Source: Ilumatobacteraceae bacterium
GTDB taxonomy: Bacteria > Actinomycetota > Acidimicrobiia > Acidimicrobiales > Ilumatobacteraceae
NCBI GenBank assembly: GCA_025463425.1
Contig: JAOBWQ010000269.1
Span: forward strand, 1-36,340
DNA length: 36,340 nucleotides
Direction: 5' to 3'
The notes under the pieces are model-generated. The model saw nothing but the letters and a program-made list of their open reading frames with translations, ran no database searches and was not told where the DNA came from. The translations under genes and the position numbers were made by a program. Below, in pieces: positions 1 to 9,114 of this stretch. Numbering within the stretch: position 1 is the first letter of the stretch; every line of letters begins with the position of its first letter.

Positions 1-1
1 C

Positions 2-346
2 CATGGCGTCACGTCCGCGCAGGCGCGTGTCATTCGCAGCCTGGCCAGACTCGATCGACCACTGCAGATGAGCGAGCTGGCGTCGATGCTCGACATCGTG
101 CCCCGGTCGGTCACATCGGTGATCGACGAGCTCGAGCCGATGGGACTCGTGGAGCGCCGACCGGATCCGACGGATCGACGCGCCGTGCAGGTCGCATTGA
201 CTGCGCGTGGCGCCGCACTCAGCCCCACCTTGCAGGATCTCCACGGCCGATGCGTCGCCTCGGTGCTCATCCCGCTCACAGCTGAAGAGATCGTGGTCCT
301 CGGCGACCTCCTCCAGCGCCTCGCGCACACGCCCGCCGATGGCTGA
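2..346 (+). CDS. MarR-family transcriptional regulator (5' truncated by window edge)
   Basis: Frame is open from position 2 (HGVTSAQARVIRSLARLDRPLQMSELASMLDIVPRSVTSVIDELEPMGLVERRPDPTDRRAVQVALT); winged-helix MarR pattern with the DxRxxxVxLT wing. Confidence 0.9.
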   Translation, partial: HGVTSAQARVIRSLARLDRPLQMSELASMLDIVPRSVTSVIDELEPMGLVERRPDPTDRRAVQVALTARGAALSPTLQDLHGRCVASVLIPLTAEEIVVLGDLLQRLAHTPADG

Positions 347-1607
347 GACCGACATCCCCGAGACCCGCATCGAGACGTCAATCGAGACGTCAGATCGGAC
401 GCCGCGTCCCAGCGCGGCCGGCATCCCGAACGTGCGCCGGTTCCTCGTCGGACAGGGCATCTCCAACATCGGCACGTTCTTCCAGGTCGTCGCCCAGTCC
501 TTGCTCGTGCTCGACCTGACGCACAGCGGCTTCGCGCTCGGCGCGACGATGAGCCTGCAGTTCCTGCCGGTGCTCGTCCTCGGACCATCGGCCGGCGTGT
601 TGATCGACCGCATCCGCATCCCCCGGCTGCTGACCTTCACGGCGATCCTGGCCGGCATCGAAGCGCTCGCACTCGGGGTGCTGACGACGACCGGCCACAT
701 CAACCTCGCGTGGATCCTCGGCCTCTCGCTGTTGCTCGGCGTCTCCCAGGTCGGCGACCGCGCCGCAGGCCAGGCCTTCCTCGTCGAGCTCGTGCCGCGC
801 GATCGGCTGGCCAGCGCGGTGGCGTTCTCGTCAGTCGCCAACTCCGTCGGCCGCCTCGGCGGTCCGGCTCTCGCGGCGTCGCTGTACGCCTGGCACGGCC
901 CGGCGATCTGCTTCTACTGCAACGCCGGTTCATACGTCGCGGTGGTGATCTCGCTGCTCCTGCTGCGCAAGCGGGACCTGCTGCCCCGCACTCCGCAGCC
1001 ACGCGTGCCGGGGCAGCTGCGCGCGGGCATCCGCTACGCATGGGGTGATCCGACGCTCCGGCGGATCCTTCTCTCGAACGCGATCATCGGCGCGTTCACG
1101 TTCAACTTCGCAGCGTTCTACTCATCGCTCGTCCGGCTCACGTTCCACGCCGGCGCGGCGTCGTTCGGCCTGGCCGAGTCCTTGAACGCGATCACCGCAG
1201 TCAGCATCGGCTTCCTCCTCGCGCGCTGGCTGCATCGGCCCACGCTGCGCCTGTTCGCCCTCGCGTCCGTGCTGCTCGGGCTCTCGCTGATCTACAGCGC
1301 GGCAGCGCCGACGCTCACGCTCTTCCTCATCGGCATGCCGTTCTTCGGCGTGGTCGTGGTCGGCTACCAGACCGTCGCCCAATCGCTGCTCCAGCAGCAC
1401 ACGCCCAACGAGATGCAGGGACGGATCCTGAGCCTGTTCGTGCTCGGCATGATCGGCACCACACCGGTCGGCGGCCTGTTGACCGGGTGGGTCACCGACG
1501 CCGTCTCACCACGTGCGTCGCTCGCCCTCGGCGGCATCGCGCCGATTGGATGTGCGCTGTGGGTGGTCTGGTCGCAGCGCGCGGACAGGTCGCTTCGCAC
1601 CGTTTGA
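339..1607 (+). CDS. MFS transporter
   Basis: Part of ORF 207..1607; start ATG at 339 overlaps the MarR stop. About 12 hydrophobic segments, GPSAGVLIDR motif, MFS-type RFLVGQGISNIGTFFQ start. Confidence 0.88.
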   Translation: MAETDIPETRIETSIETSDRTPRPSAAGIPNVRRFLVGQGISNIGTFFQVVAQSLLVLDLTHSGFALGATMSLQFLPVLVLGPSAGVLIDRIRIPRLLTFTAILAGIEALALGVLTTTGHINLAWILGLSLLLGVSQVGDRAAGQAFLVELVPRDRLASAVAFSSVANSVGRLGGPALAASLYAWHGPAICFYCNAGSYVAVVISLLLLRKRDLLPRTPQPRVPGQLRAGIRYAWGDPTLRRILLSNAIIGAFTFNFAAFYSSLVRLTFHAGAASFGLAESLNAITAVSIGFLLARWLHRPTLRLFALASVLLGLSLIYSAAAPTLTLFLIGMPFFGVVVVGYQTVAQSLLQQHTPNEMQGRILSLFVLGMIGTTPVGGLLTGWVTDAVSPRASLALGGIAPIGCALWVVWSQRADRSLRTV

Positions 1608-1672
1608 GGGCGTGCGACTACCGTGCCATGCGCTCGTGCGGAGGGTCCGCAGCGACGGACCAGGGAGTGGCC

Positions 1673-3280
1673 ATGACAGACACGTTCACGATCGATCAGG
1701 TCAATGCGTTCCAGATGACCGGGCAGGACGTGCCGTGGCTGTTGAACCATTGGGCCACGAACAAGCCCGAGCATCCCTTCCTCATCTGGGAGCCACGCGA
1801 CGGGATCGATCAGACGTGGAGCTACTCGAGGTTCCTGACCGAGGCGAAGAACCTGGCCGCAGGCCTGGCCGAGCGCGGCGTCACCAAGGGCGACAAGGTG
1901 CTGCTGCACGCGGACAACTCGCCCGAGCAGGTGCTCAGCTGGTTCGCGTGTGCGTTGCTCGGAGCCGTCGGCGTCACCACCAACACCAAGAGCGCCGGAC
2001 CGGAGATCGAGTACTTCGCCGCGCACACCCAGTGCGTGGCCGGCATCACCCAGCCACAGTTCGCCGCCGTCGTCGCTGCCAACGCGCCGCAGCTGAAGTT
2101 CCTGGCGGTCAGCCCGGACAACAGTGGTGAACCCGCAACGGAGGCCGAGCTCGCCGCAGTCGCCGATCTGCAGCTCGTGCCGTTCGCCGACCTGTTCGGC
2201 GATGGCGCGTCGCTGCCCGCCCGTCCCGCCGAGCCGATGCTGCCGGTCGGGATCATGTTCACCTCCGGTACGACGTCGCGTCCGAAGGCCGTCGTGCACA
2301 CCCACGCCAACGTGATCTGGTCGTCGCGCATGGGACCCGACAACATCAAGATCACCGCCGACGATCGCTACATGATCTACCTGCCGTACTTCCACGTGAA
2401 CGCGCAGAGCTGGTCGACATGGACGACGCTCGGGGTCGGCGCCACGATCGTGCTGACGCCGAAGTGGTCGGCATCGCGGTTCTGGGAGATCGTCACCAAG
2501 CACGGCATCACCCACTTCTCGATGATGCCGTTCGTGATGAAGGTTGCGATGTCCGGCGAGCGGCCACCGAACAAGCTCAAGGTCGGCGCGTTCGGGCTGA
2601 TCTCCCCGCAGATCGAGCAGATGATGGGCGGCGTTCGCGTCACCTCGAGCTGGGGCATGACCGAGACGGTCATCCATGCGACCCGCAACCAATTCGATCA
2701 GTTCTACCCCCAGGGCACGATGGGTCGTCCGACGCCGGGGTACGAGTTCCTCGTCGTCAACGAGGACGGCGGCATCTGCGCTCCCGGCGAGAACGGCGAG
2801 CTGTACGTGCGCGGCACCCGCGGGATCCAGCTGTTCCTCGAGTACTTCGACAACGAGGAAGCCAACCAGAAGGCGTTCACCGCCGACGGATGGTTCAAGA
2901 CGGGCGACCGGGTGATCATCTCCGAGGAGGGGTTCTTCTTCTTCAAGGATCGCGACAAGGACGCGCTGAAGGTCGGCGGGGAGAACGTGTCCGCCAAGGA
3001 GGTCGAGGACGTCTGCCGGATGGTGCCCGGCGTCGCCGATGTCGCGATCGTCGGACAGGACCACGAGTTCCTGAGCATGGTCGCTGTGGCGTTCGTGATC
3101 GCCGCGCCGAACGCGCCCGACGACCTGGGCGACAAGATCATCGCGCTGTGCAAGGAACGCCTCGCCGACTTCAAGTGCCCGAAGGCGGTCTACCTCGTCG
3201 ATGACTTCCCCCGTGCCACTCTCGACAAGGTCGCCAAGAACAAGCTGCGCGAGATGGCCGACAGCTACGTCAAGAGCTGA
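1673..3280 (+). CDS. Class I adenylate-forming enzyme / acyl-CoA synthetase (AMP-binding)
   Basis: IMFTSGTTSRPKAVVHTHAN P-loop motif, SSWGMTET, GWFKTGDRVIISEEGFFFFKDRDKDALKVGGENVSAKEVEDV; ATG at 1673 inside ORF 1487..3280. Confidence 0.93.
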   Translation: MTDTFTIDQVNAFQMTGQDVPWLLNHWATNKPEHPFLIWEPRDGIDQTWSYSRFLTEAKNLAAGLAERGVTKGDKVLLHADNSPEQVLSWFACALLGAVGVTTNTKSAGPEIEYFAAHTQCVAGITQPQFAAVVAANAPQLKFLAVSPDNSGEPATEAELAAVADLQLVPFADLFGDGASLPARPAEPMLPVGIMFTSGTTSRPKAVVHTHANVIWSSRMGPDNIKITADDRYMIYLPYFHVNAQSWSTWTTLGVGATIVLTPKWSASRFWEIVTKHGITHFSMMPFVMKVAMSGERPPNKLKVGAFGLISPQIEQMMGGVRVTSSWGMTETVIHATRNQFDQFYPQGTMGRPTPGYEFLVVNEDGGICAPGENGELYVRGTRGIQLFLEYFDNEEANQKAFTADGWFKTGDRVIISEEGFFFFKDRDKDALKVGGENVSAKEVEDVCRMVPGVADVAIVGQDHEFLSMVAVAFVIAAPNAPDDLGDKIIALCKERLADFKCPKAVYLVDDFPRATLDKVAKNKLREMADSYVKS

Positions 3281-3289
3281 GGGTCAACG

Positions 3290-3318
3290 CCTGAGGGGAC
3301 AACGGCGCGAGCCTCAGG
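3290..3318. terminator. Candidate bidirectional hairpin between convergent genes
   Basis: CCTGAGG (3290-3296) and CCTCAGG (3312-3318) form a perfect 7-bp inverted repeat between the + acyl-CoA synthetase and the - SnoaL gene. Confidence 0.45.
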
Positions 3319-3775
3319 AGCTGAGGCCCAATGATTCAGGGTCCATCGCGAACGTGCCGCCGGCCGACATCCACTCACGGATGACGCGTTCGCCCTCGAC
3401 CGGGTTGTACATGTCGTCCTGTCGGGAGAACTCGCCATTTCCGGCGTACTCGAGGATCGTGACGCAGCCGAACCTGTAGACCGCATCGCCACCCGCGGGA
3501 TCGGGCATGACCTGCCAGGGGTAGTAGGCAACACGGTTGCCGTCGATGATCACCCACTCGACCGGGAACTCCATCATCGGCACCGGCGCCATCAGCTCCT
3601 TGATCTTGGCCTTGATCGCGTCGCGGCCCTTGATCACGCCGTAGTTGCACTCGTGCCACTCGCAGTCGGCGCTGTGCAGATCCGCCCACAGGTCCCAGTC
3701 GCCCGCGTCGCCCGCAGCCACGATCGCTCGGTACGCCGCCTCGATCTCCTCGCGCGGGTATGTCTGCTCGCTCAT
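3314..3775 (-). CDS. SnoaL-like / nuclear transport factor 2-like protein
   Basis: MSEQTYPREEIEAAYRAIVAAGDAGDWDLWADLHSADCEWHE...; NTF2-like fold pattern; ATG at 3775. Confidence 0.8.
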   Translation of the reverse strand: MSEQTYPREEIEAAYRAIVAAGDAGDWDLWADLHSADCEWHECNYGVIKGRDAIKAKIKELMAPVPMMEFPVEWVIIDGNRVAYYPWQVMPDPAGGDAVYRFGCVTILEYAGNGEFSRQDDMYNPVEGERVIREWMSAGGTFAMDPESLGLSS

Positions 3776-3858
3776 CGTCCCCAACCCCTCCGTGCGTCAA
3801 CCCCAGTGACGACGCGGCGTCAGAGTAGTTGCCCATCCCACCCGCAAGACATCCGGAC

Positions 3859-5340
3859 TCAGGTGCCGCAGAAGGTCTGGTAGCCGCCGGCGAACGCCGG
3901 GGTGGCCGGCTCGGCATATCGCTCGAGACCCGGGCGCGCATCGAATGGCGCCGCCAGGACGGCCATCAGCGCATCGAACGGTTCGAGGTCTCCCTCGGTG
4001 GCCGCCGCGAGTGCCTCCTCCACGAGATGGTTGCGCGGGATGTAGATCGGGTTGACGCGGTCCATCGCAACGGCGACAGCAGCGATGTCCGCGGCGCCAG
4101 ATGTGGCTCGATCGAGCCAGCGCGGCACCCACGCGTCGAACGGAGCGGGGTCGCTGAACAGCGCCCGAGCGGGCTCGGCGTCGCCACCGACGACGGCCGA
4201 CAGTGAACGGAACAGTGATGTGTGGTCGACGCGCTGCGCGTGCATCAGTGCGAGCAGGTCGTCGATCATCACGAGATCGTCGTCGTGCGCATCAGCGAGG
4301 CCGAGCTTGGCGCGCATCCCGGCTTGCCAGTGGACGAGGAAGCGCTCGGGGAACGAATGCAGCACGTCGGTGGCCGGACCGATCGCCGCATCGGGCTCGT
4401 CGGCGATCAGCGGCAGCAGCGTCTCTCCCAGGCGAGCCAGGTTCCACTGCGCGATGTGCGGTTGGTTGCCGAACGCGTAGCGGCCGGCGTGATCGATCGA
4501 GCTGAAGACCGTTGCCGGGTCGTAGGCATCCATGAACGCGCACGGGCCGTAGTCGATCGTCTCCCCGGAGATGGTCATGTTGTCGGTGTTCATCACGCCG
4601 TGGATGAACCCGACCAGCATCCACTTCGCGATCAACGAGGCCTGCGCCTCGACGACGTGCTCGAAGTAGGCGAGGTACGGGTTGTCCGCATCGGCGACGC
4701 TCGGCGCGTGGCGTGCGATGGCGTGGTCGGCCAAGCGGCGGAGCAACTGCGGATCACGGTTGGCCGCGTACTGGAAGGTGCCGACGCGTAGGTGGCTGGC
4801 GGCAACCCGGGCCAGGACGGCGCCGGGCAGCATGCCTTCTCGATGGATCATCTCACCCGTCGCGACGACGGCGAGCGCGCGGGTGGTGGGGATGCCGAGC
4901 GCGTGCATCGCCTCACCGATGAGGTGCTCGCGCAGCATCGGGCCCACAGCTGCCTTGCCGTCGCCGCCGCGCGCGAACGGCGTTCGCCCGGAGCCCTTGA
5001 GGTGGATGTCTCGGCGATTGCCCTGGACATCGAGCACCTCGCCCAGGAGGAGGGCCCGCCCGTCGCCGAGCCTCGGCGAGAACCCGCCGAACTGGTGGCC
5101 GGCGTAGGCCTGGGCGACAGGCGACGCTCCGTCGGGCACGACGTTGCCGACGAGCACCGCCACACCTTCAGGCGACCGCAGTGCCTCGATGTCGAGGTCG
5201 AGCTCGCCTGCAAGGTCGGTGTTGAGCGCCAGCAATCGTGGCGCCGGCGCCTGCGTTGCCTGCCAGTGCTCGAAGAGGCCCTCCATCTCGCGGACGTACG
5301 AGTTGTCGAAGTCGAACTGCGGCCGGATCACGACGCTCAC
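3859..5340 (-). CDS. selO: SelO (YdiU) family protein adenylyltransferase
   Basis: [104 protein letters not shown]-terminus GGYQTFCGT. Likely GTG start at 5340 ([19 protein letters not shown]). Confidence 0.94.
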   Translation of the reverse strand: MSVVIRPQFDFDNSYVREMEGLFEHWQATQAPAPRLLALNTDLAGELDLDIEALRSPEGVAVLVGNVVPDGASPVAQAYAGHQFGGFSPRLGDGRALLLGEVLDVQGNRRDIHLKGSGRTPFARGGDGKAAVGPMLREHLIGEAMHALGIPTTRALAVVATGEMIHREGMLPGAVLARVAASHLRVGTFQYAANRDPQLLRRLADHAIARHAPSVADADNPYLAYFEHVVEAQASLIAKWMLVGFIHGVMNTDNMTISGETIDYGPCAFMDAYDPATVFSSIDHAGRYAFGNQPHIAQWNLARLGETLLPLIADEPDAAIGPATDVLHSFPERFLVHWQAGMRAKLGLADAHDDDLVMIDDLLALMHAQRVDHTSLFRSLSAVVGGDAEPARALFSDPAPFDAWVPRWLDRATSGAADIAAVAVAMDRVNPIYIPRNHLVEEALAAATEGDLEPFDALMAVLAAPFDARPGLERYAEPATPAFAGGYQTFCGT

Positions 5341-5408
5341 CGGAACGAGGCTAACGGGGCCGGCGGGAGTGCCGTTTGCGGCCGAAGGCGACAGCGTTTG
5401 TCGAGTCG

Positions 5409-6215
5409 TCAGGATTCGGCTCCGGGAGCAGCAGCAGCAGCAGCGGCGGCTCGGTCGATCTCGAACCACACCCGCTTGCCATCGCCGTCGCGGTCGGTGC
5501 CCCATCGACTCGCCAGCGTCTCGATCAGGAGGAGCCCACGGCCACCCGGCCTTTCCACATCGGGCACCCTCGGCAGAGCGTGCTCCGGCGAGTCGTCACG
5601 CACCTCGACGCGGACGTGGGATCGCCCGATGCGCACCTCGAGGCGGGGTTTGCTGGAGGCGTGGATGACGGCGTTCGAGACCAACTCGCTGACGAGCAGC
5701 GCGACGTCGTCTGCGATCGAGAGCTCCGCATCCGCCAGGAGCGCGCGCGCGAAACGTCGGCCGAGCATCGGCGCGACGGCTTCGTCCGGCAGTTCGAGCA
5801 GGTGTCGCCGAGCGATGTCCGTGAGGGCAGCCGCGACCAGGATCTCGTGCACGAGGCGCGGAGCCGGCACGAACTTCTCGACGTAGCCGACGGCGCCTCG
5901 TTGCATGAGTCCCGGACCGACGCGCCGACGAGGCAGGTTCGACAGGATGACCACGAGTGCGGACGGTGCGGCCTCCAGCAGTTCGGGGAGCACATCGGAT
6001 CCGGAGCGTCCTGGCATCACCAGGTCGAGCAGGATCAGGTGCGGCTGGAGCTCGGCAGCTGCGGCGAGCCCCGCTTCGGCGTTCGCCGCTTCGGTCACGT
6101 CGGGGATGCCGTCGCGCACGAGCAACCGAGTGACGATCGCGCGCTGTTCGGCGTCGTCGTCGATGCTCAACACGCGCAGCGCATCGGTGTGCGGTCCCGC
6201 GTCGGGGCCCACCAT
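5409..6215 (-). CDS. Response-regulator receiver domain fused to a GHKL/RsbW-like ATPase domain
   Basis: [20 protein letters not shown]...[14 protein letters not shown]...VVILSN receiver motifs, followed by [20 protein letters not shown]...VEVRDDSP...[16 protein letters not shown] (HATPase N and G boxes). ATG at 6215 overlaps the kinase stop (TGATG). Confidence 0.88.
   Translation of the reverse strand: MVGPDAGPHTDALRVLSIDDDAEQRAIVTRLLVRDGIPDVTEAANAEAGLAAAAELQPHLILLDLVMPGRSGSDVLPELLEAAPSALVVILSNLPRRRVGPGLMQRGAVGYVEKFVPAPRLVHEILVAAALTDIARRHLLELPDEAVAPMLGRRFARALLADAELSIADDVALLVSELVSNAVIHASSKPRLEVRIGRSHVRVEVRDDSPEHALPRVPDVERPGGRGLLLIETLASRWGTDRDGDGKRVWFEIDRAAAAAAAAPGAES
5429..5443. repeat. (CAG)5 tract encoding the C-terminal poly-Ala of the receiver-ATPase protein
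   Basis: Five CAG units on the + strand; - strand translation [15 protein letters not shown]. Confidence 0.85.
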
Positions 6216-7744
6216 CACGGCACGCTCGGCAGGCTGAATCGGAACGTGGCGCCGTGTGGAGGGATCGATTCGAGCTCGATCGTCCCACCCTGCTTCTCGA
6301 CGAGCGATCTGACGATGAACAGTCCGACGCCGCTGCCTTCGAGGCCGTCGTCGGGCGTGAGCCGACTGAACTGCTGAAAGAGGAGGTGTTGCTGATCTGG
6401 CGGGATCCCTGGACCCGAATCCGACACCGTCACGATCACATCGTCGTCGACGCGGTTCGCGGCAACGCGTATCGGAGCATGCATCGGCGAGTACTTCACT
6501 GCGTTCGACAACAAGTTGGCAACGATCTGTCGTGTTCTGCCGGCGTCTCCAACGGCGGTGAGCCCGGCGGCAACGTCTGCGGTGATCGTCACCGGACTGT
6601 CCGCGACCAGAACGTCTTGGACGGCTTGCTCGACGACCCATTCGATCGAGAACGGCCGACGCTCGACCTGCAGCTGACCCGACTTGATGTGCACCAGGTC
6701 GCGCAGGTCGTCCACGAGGGCCGTCATCCCGCTCACCCGTTGCCCGATCCGCACGACATGGTCGAGCTTGGAGTGATCGTCCAGCGCACCCCAGTCGGCT
6801 TCCAAGAGGTGGGCCAAGCTGCCGATGACCGAAAGCGGAGCGCGGAGATCGTGGGCCACCAGACCCACGACGTCCGAGCGCATCCGGTCGAGCTCCCTCA
6901 GTCCTTCGGCGGCCTCACGTTCTCGGGCGAGCACGTCGCGCAAGGAGTCCTCGTTCCTCTTGCGATCCGTCAGATCCTTGGTGACCTTCGCGAAACCCCG
7001 GTGCACATCGTTGGAGTCGCGCAGCGCGGTGAGCACCACCGAGGCCCAGAAGCGAGTGCCATCCTTGCGAACGCGCCAGCCTTCGCTCTCGACCCGACCC
7101 TGCTCGAGCGCCTCATGCAGCAGCCGGCGCGGCAGATCCTCGCGCCGTTGGTCGTCGGTGTAGAACGCCGAGAAGTGACGTCCGACGATCTCGTCGCTGC
7201 GGTATCCCTTGAGGCGCTCGGCACCTGCATTCCAGGTGGACACCACTCCGTCGACGTCGAGCAGGAAGATCGCGTAGTCGACCACGCTGTTGACGAGCAG
7301 CCTGAATCGCTCCTCGCTCTCTCGGAGCAGCTCCTCGGCGTGTCGACGTTCGGTGAGATCTCGTGTCACCTTGCCGAATCCCACCAACCGCTCGTCATCC
7401 CCACGCAGCGCGGTGATCACCACGTTGGCCCAGAAGCGGGTGCCGTCCTTGCGGATCCGCCAGCCCTCGTCCTCGAAGTGCCCGTCCGCAGTCGCCATCG
7501 CGAGCTCGTGCTCGGGGGCGCCGGCCGCCGTGTCCGATTCGGTGTAGAACAACGAGAAGTGCCGACCGAGCACTTCGTTGGCGCGATAGCCCTTCAGGCG
7601 TTCGGCGCCGGCGTTCCAGGTGGCGATCCGCCCGTCGACGTCGAGAGCATAGATGGCGTAGTCGGAGATGCTGTCGACGAGCAGTGCGAGAAGAGAGGGG
7701 TCGCCGACGGCACCGTGACGCCGATCGATGCTCTGTGGCTTCAC
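6215..7744 (-). CDS. Tandem-PAS sensor histidine kinase
   Basis: Two PAS/PAC repeats (TWNAGAERLKGY... twice), VAHDLRAPLSVIGSL H-box, DAGRTRQIVANLLSNAVKYSP N-box, DSGPGIPPDQQHLLFQQFSR, GVGLFIVRSLVEKQGG. Confidence 0.93.
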   Translation of the reverse strand: MKPQSIDRRHGAVGDPSLLALLVDSISDYAIYALDVDGRIATWNAGAERLKGYRANEVLGRHFSLFYTESDTAAGAPEHELAMATADGHFEDEGWRIRKDGTRFWANVVITALRGDDERLVGFGKVTRDLTERRHAEELLRESEERFRLLVNSVVDYAIFLLDVDGVVSTWNAGAERLKGYRSDEIVGRHFSAFYTDDQRREDLPRRLLHEALEQGRVESEGWRVRKDGTRFWASVVLTALRDSNDVHRGFAKVTKDLTDRKRNEDSLRDVLAREREAAEGLRELDRMRSDVVGLVAHDLRAPLSVIGSLAHLLEADWGALDDHSKLDHVVRIGQRVSGMTALVDDLRDLVHIKSGQLQVERRPFSIEWVVEQAVQDVLVADSPVTITADVAAGLTAVGDAGRTRQIVANLLSNAVKYSPMHAPIRVAANRVDDDVIVTVSDSGPGIPPDQQHLLFQQFSRLTPDDGLEGSGVGLFIVRSLVEKQGGTIELESIPPHGATFRFSLPSVP

Positions 7745-7901
7745 GACGTCAGATCACCGATCGCTGCGTTGGCGACGACGGCAGTTCACACCTGCTGCGG
7801 CGACTGGGCTCCACGAAGGATCAACGTACCCTGCGGAGCGCCCTTCAAACGTCGATCATCAACACGCTCGTCGTGTGCGTCGATCGAACCGTGTCGTCGT
7901 C

Positions 7902-8558
7902 TCAACGTCTCAGCAACCAGACCTTGGTGTCCGCAACCATCTCACCCATTTCGGGCGAGCAGTGCCGAGATCGATATGCACGCTTGGCCGAGACTCCAAC
8001 GTCGCAGCGTGTGTCTTCGAGTGACAACACGGCGAGGTGCCACCCGCGTCGCTCCATCGCGGCGCGCCGAGCACCATCAGCCTCCGGCGGCTCACCTGGA
8101 GTGCAACACATCCGATCCTCGTACATGCACAGGCGGAACAGTCCGAGTTGATCTGCGGCGTCGAGCACGCAGTCACTGACAAGCTGATGGTCCGGCGGAC
8201 CGAACCCGAATGGACCCACCGGCTGGCACGAGGGAAGCGACGAGATCGTGTCGGCCAGCACGGACCTGAGCAACCGCGGCGTTCGGGGCAGCTCGTACCG
8301 TTCGTCGAAGAAGTCCAGGTGCACGGCCTTGCAGTTCAGCAGTGCGACGGCTTCTGCGTCCTCGGACAGCCCCGATGTCAGGGCGCGATCGAACGCTTCG
8401 AAGGCGTGTGGCACGGCTCGCGGTGTCGTGGGATCCGGGCGCGGTGAGCCCGTGCACACGGTCGCGATCGTGGATCCCGGACTGGCTGCGAGCGCACAGC
8501 CCAGTGCCACCACACCGTCGCCGAGGTGTGGCGAGATCACGATCATCGAAGGATTCAT
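7902..8558 (-). CDS. PIG-L/LmbE-like deacetylase family protein, atypical motif
   Basis: MNPSMIVISPHLGDGVVALGCALAASPGSTIATVCTG ... GFGPPDHQLVSDCVLDAADQL ... YEDRM; ATG at 8558. Confidence 0.75.
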   Translation of the reverse strand: MNPSMIVISPHLGDGVVALGCALAASPGSTIATVCTGSPRPDPTTPRAVPHAFEAFDRALTSGLSEDAEAVALLNCKAVHLDFFDERYELPRTPRLLRSVLADTISSLPSCQPVGPFGFGPPDHQLVSDCVLDAADQLGLFRLCMYEDRMCCTPGEPPEADGARRAAMERRGWHLAVLSLEDTRCDVGVSAKRAYRSRHCSPEMGEMVADTKVWLLRR

Positions 8559-8661
8559 GGCGTTTCCGTTACCCAGATCAGCGCGCAGTCGACCCTCTCT
8601 GCCGCGGTGAGGTCGCCGACGCTGCGTTTCGGCAGGAATCCGCCTGGGTAAGAGCGACGCC

Positions 8662-9114
8662 GTGAGGGGCAGAGGTACGACATGGGTGGTCGTGGCACTC
8701 GCGCTGTCGGCGTGCACGAGACACCAGGTGGGGCCGGCACGGACCTTCGACGACTACGAGCGCAAGAGCCGCACGACAGCGGAGGACGCGTTGTCGTCGG
8801 TGGAGACCGTGCAGCTGCTCGCGACGACAGCCGCCCAGGGCGACGCGTTCGGTCCGTACACGAACGTGAGCATCTCCGAACAGGAGGACAGCCTCGCCGA
8901 CGTGGTCGGTGACTACGGGTCGATCCAGCCGCCGGATGCGCACGCCGACGAGCTCAGGGCTCAGCTGGACGCGCTGCTCTCGTCGGCCACGGATCACGTC
9001 GCCGCCGTGCGCATCGCCGCCCGGCGCGGCACGCTCGCCGGCCTCGATCAGGTCGCCGCACCGCTGGCCGCGGACTCCGACGCGCTCAACGCCTTCCTGG
9101 AAAGCCTGAAGTGA
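8662..9114 (+). CDS. Putative small lipoprotein
   Basis: N-terminal signal with lipobox-like LALSAC; stop overlaps the downstream transporter start. Confidence 0.7.
   Translation: MRGRGTTWVVVALALSACTRHQVGPARTFDDYERKSRTTAEDALSSVETVQLLATTAAQGDAFGPYTNVSISEQEDSLADVVGDYGSIQPPDAHADELRAQLDALLSSATDHVAAVRIAARRGTLAGLDQVAAPLAADSDALNAFLESLK

Noticed and set aside
1364-3064. 566-aa ORF on the - strand
   Set aside because: Antisense shadow of the acyl-CoA synthetase and MFS genes; low-complexity Arg/Asp/His composition typical of high-GC antisense frames.
6254-8179. 641-aa ORF on the + strand
   Set aside because: Antisense to the histidine kinase and PIG-L genes, which have clear domain motifs; no protein-like motifs of its own.
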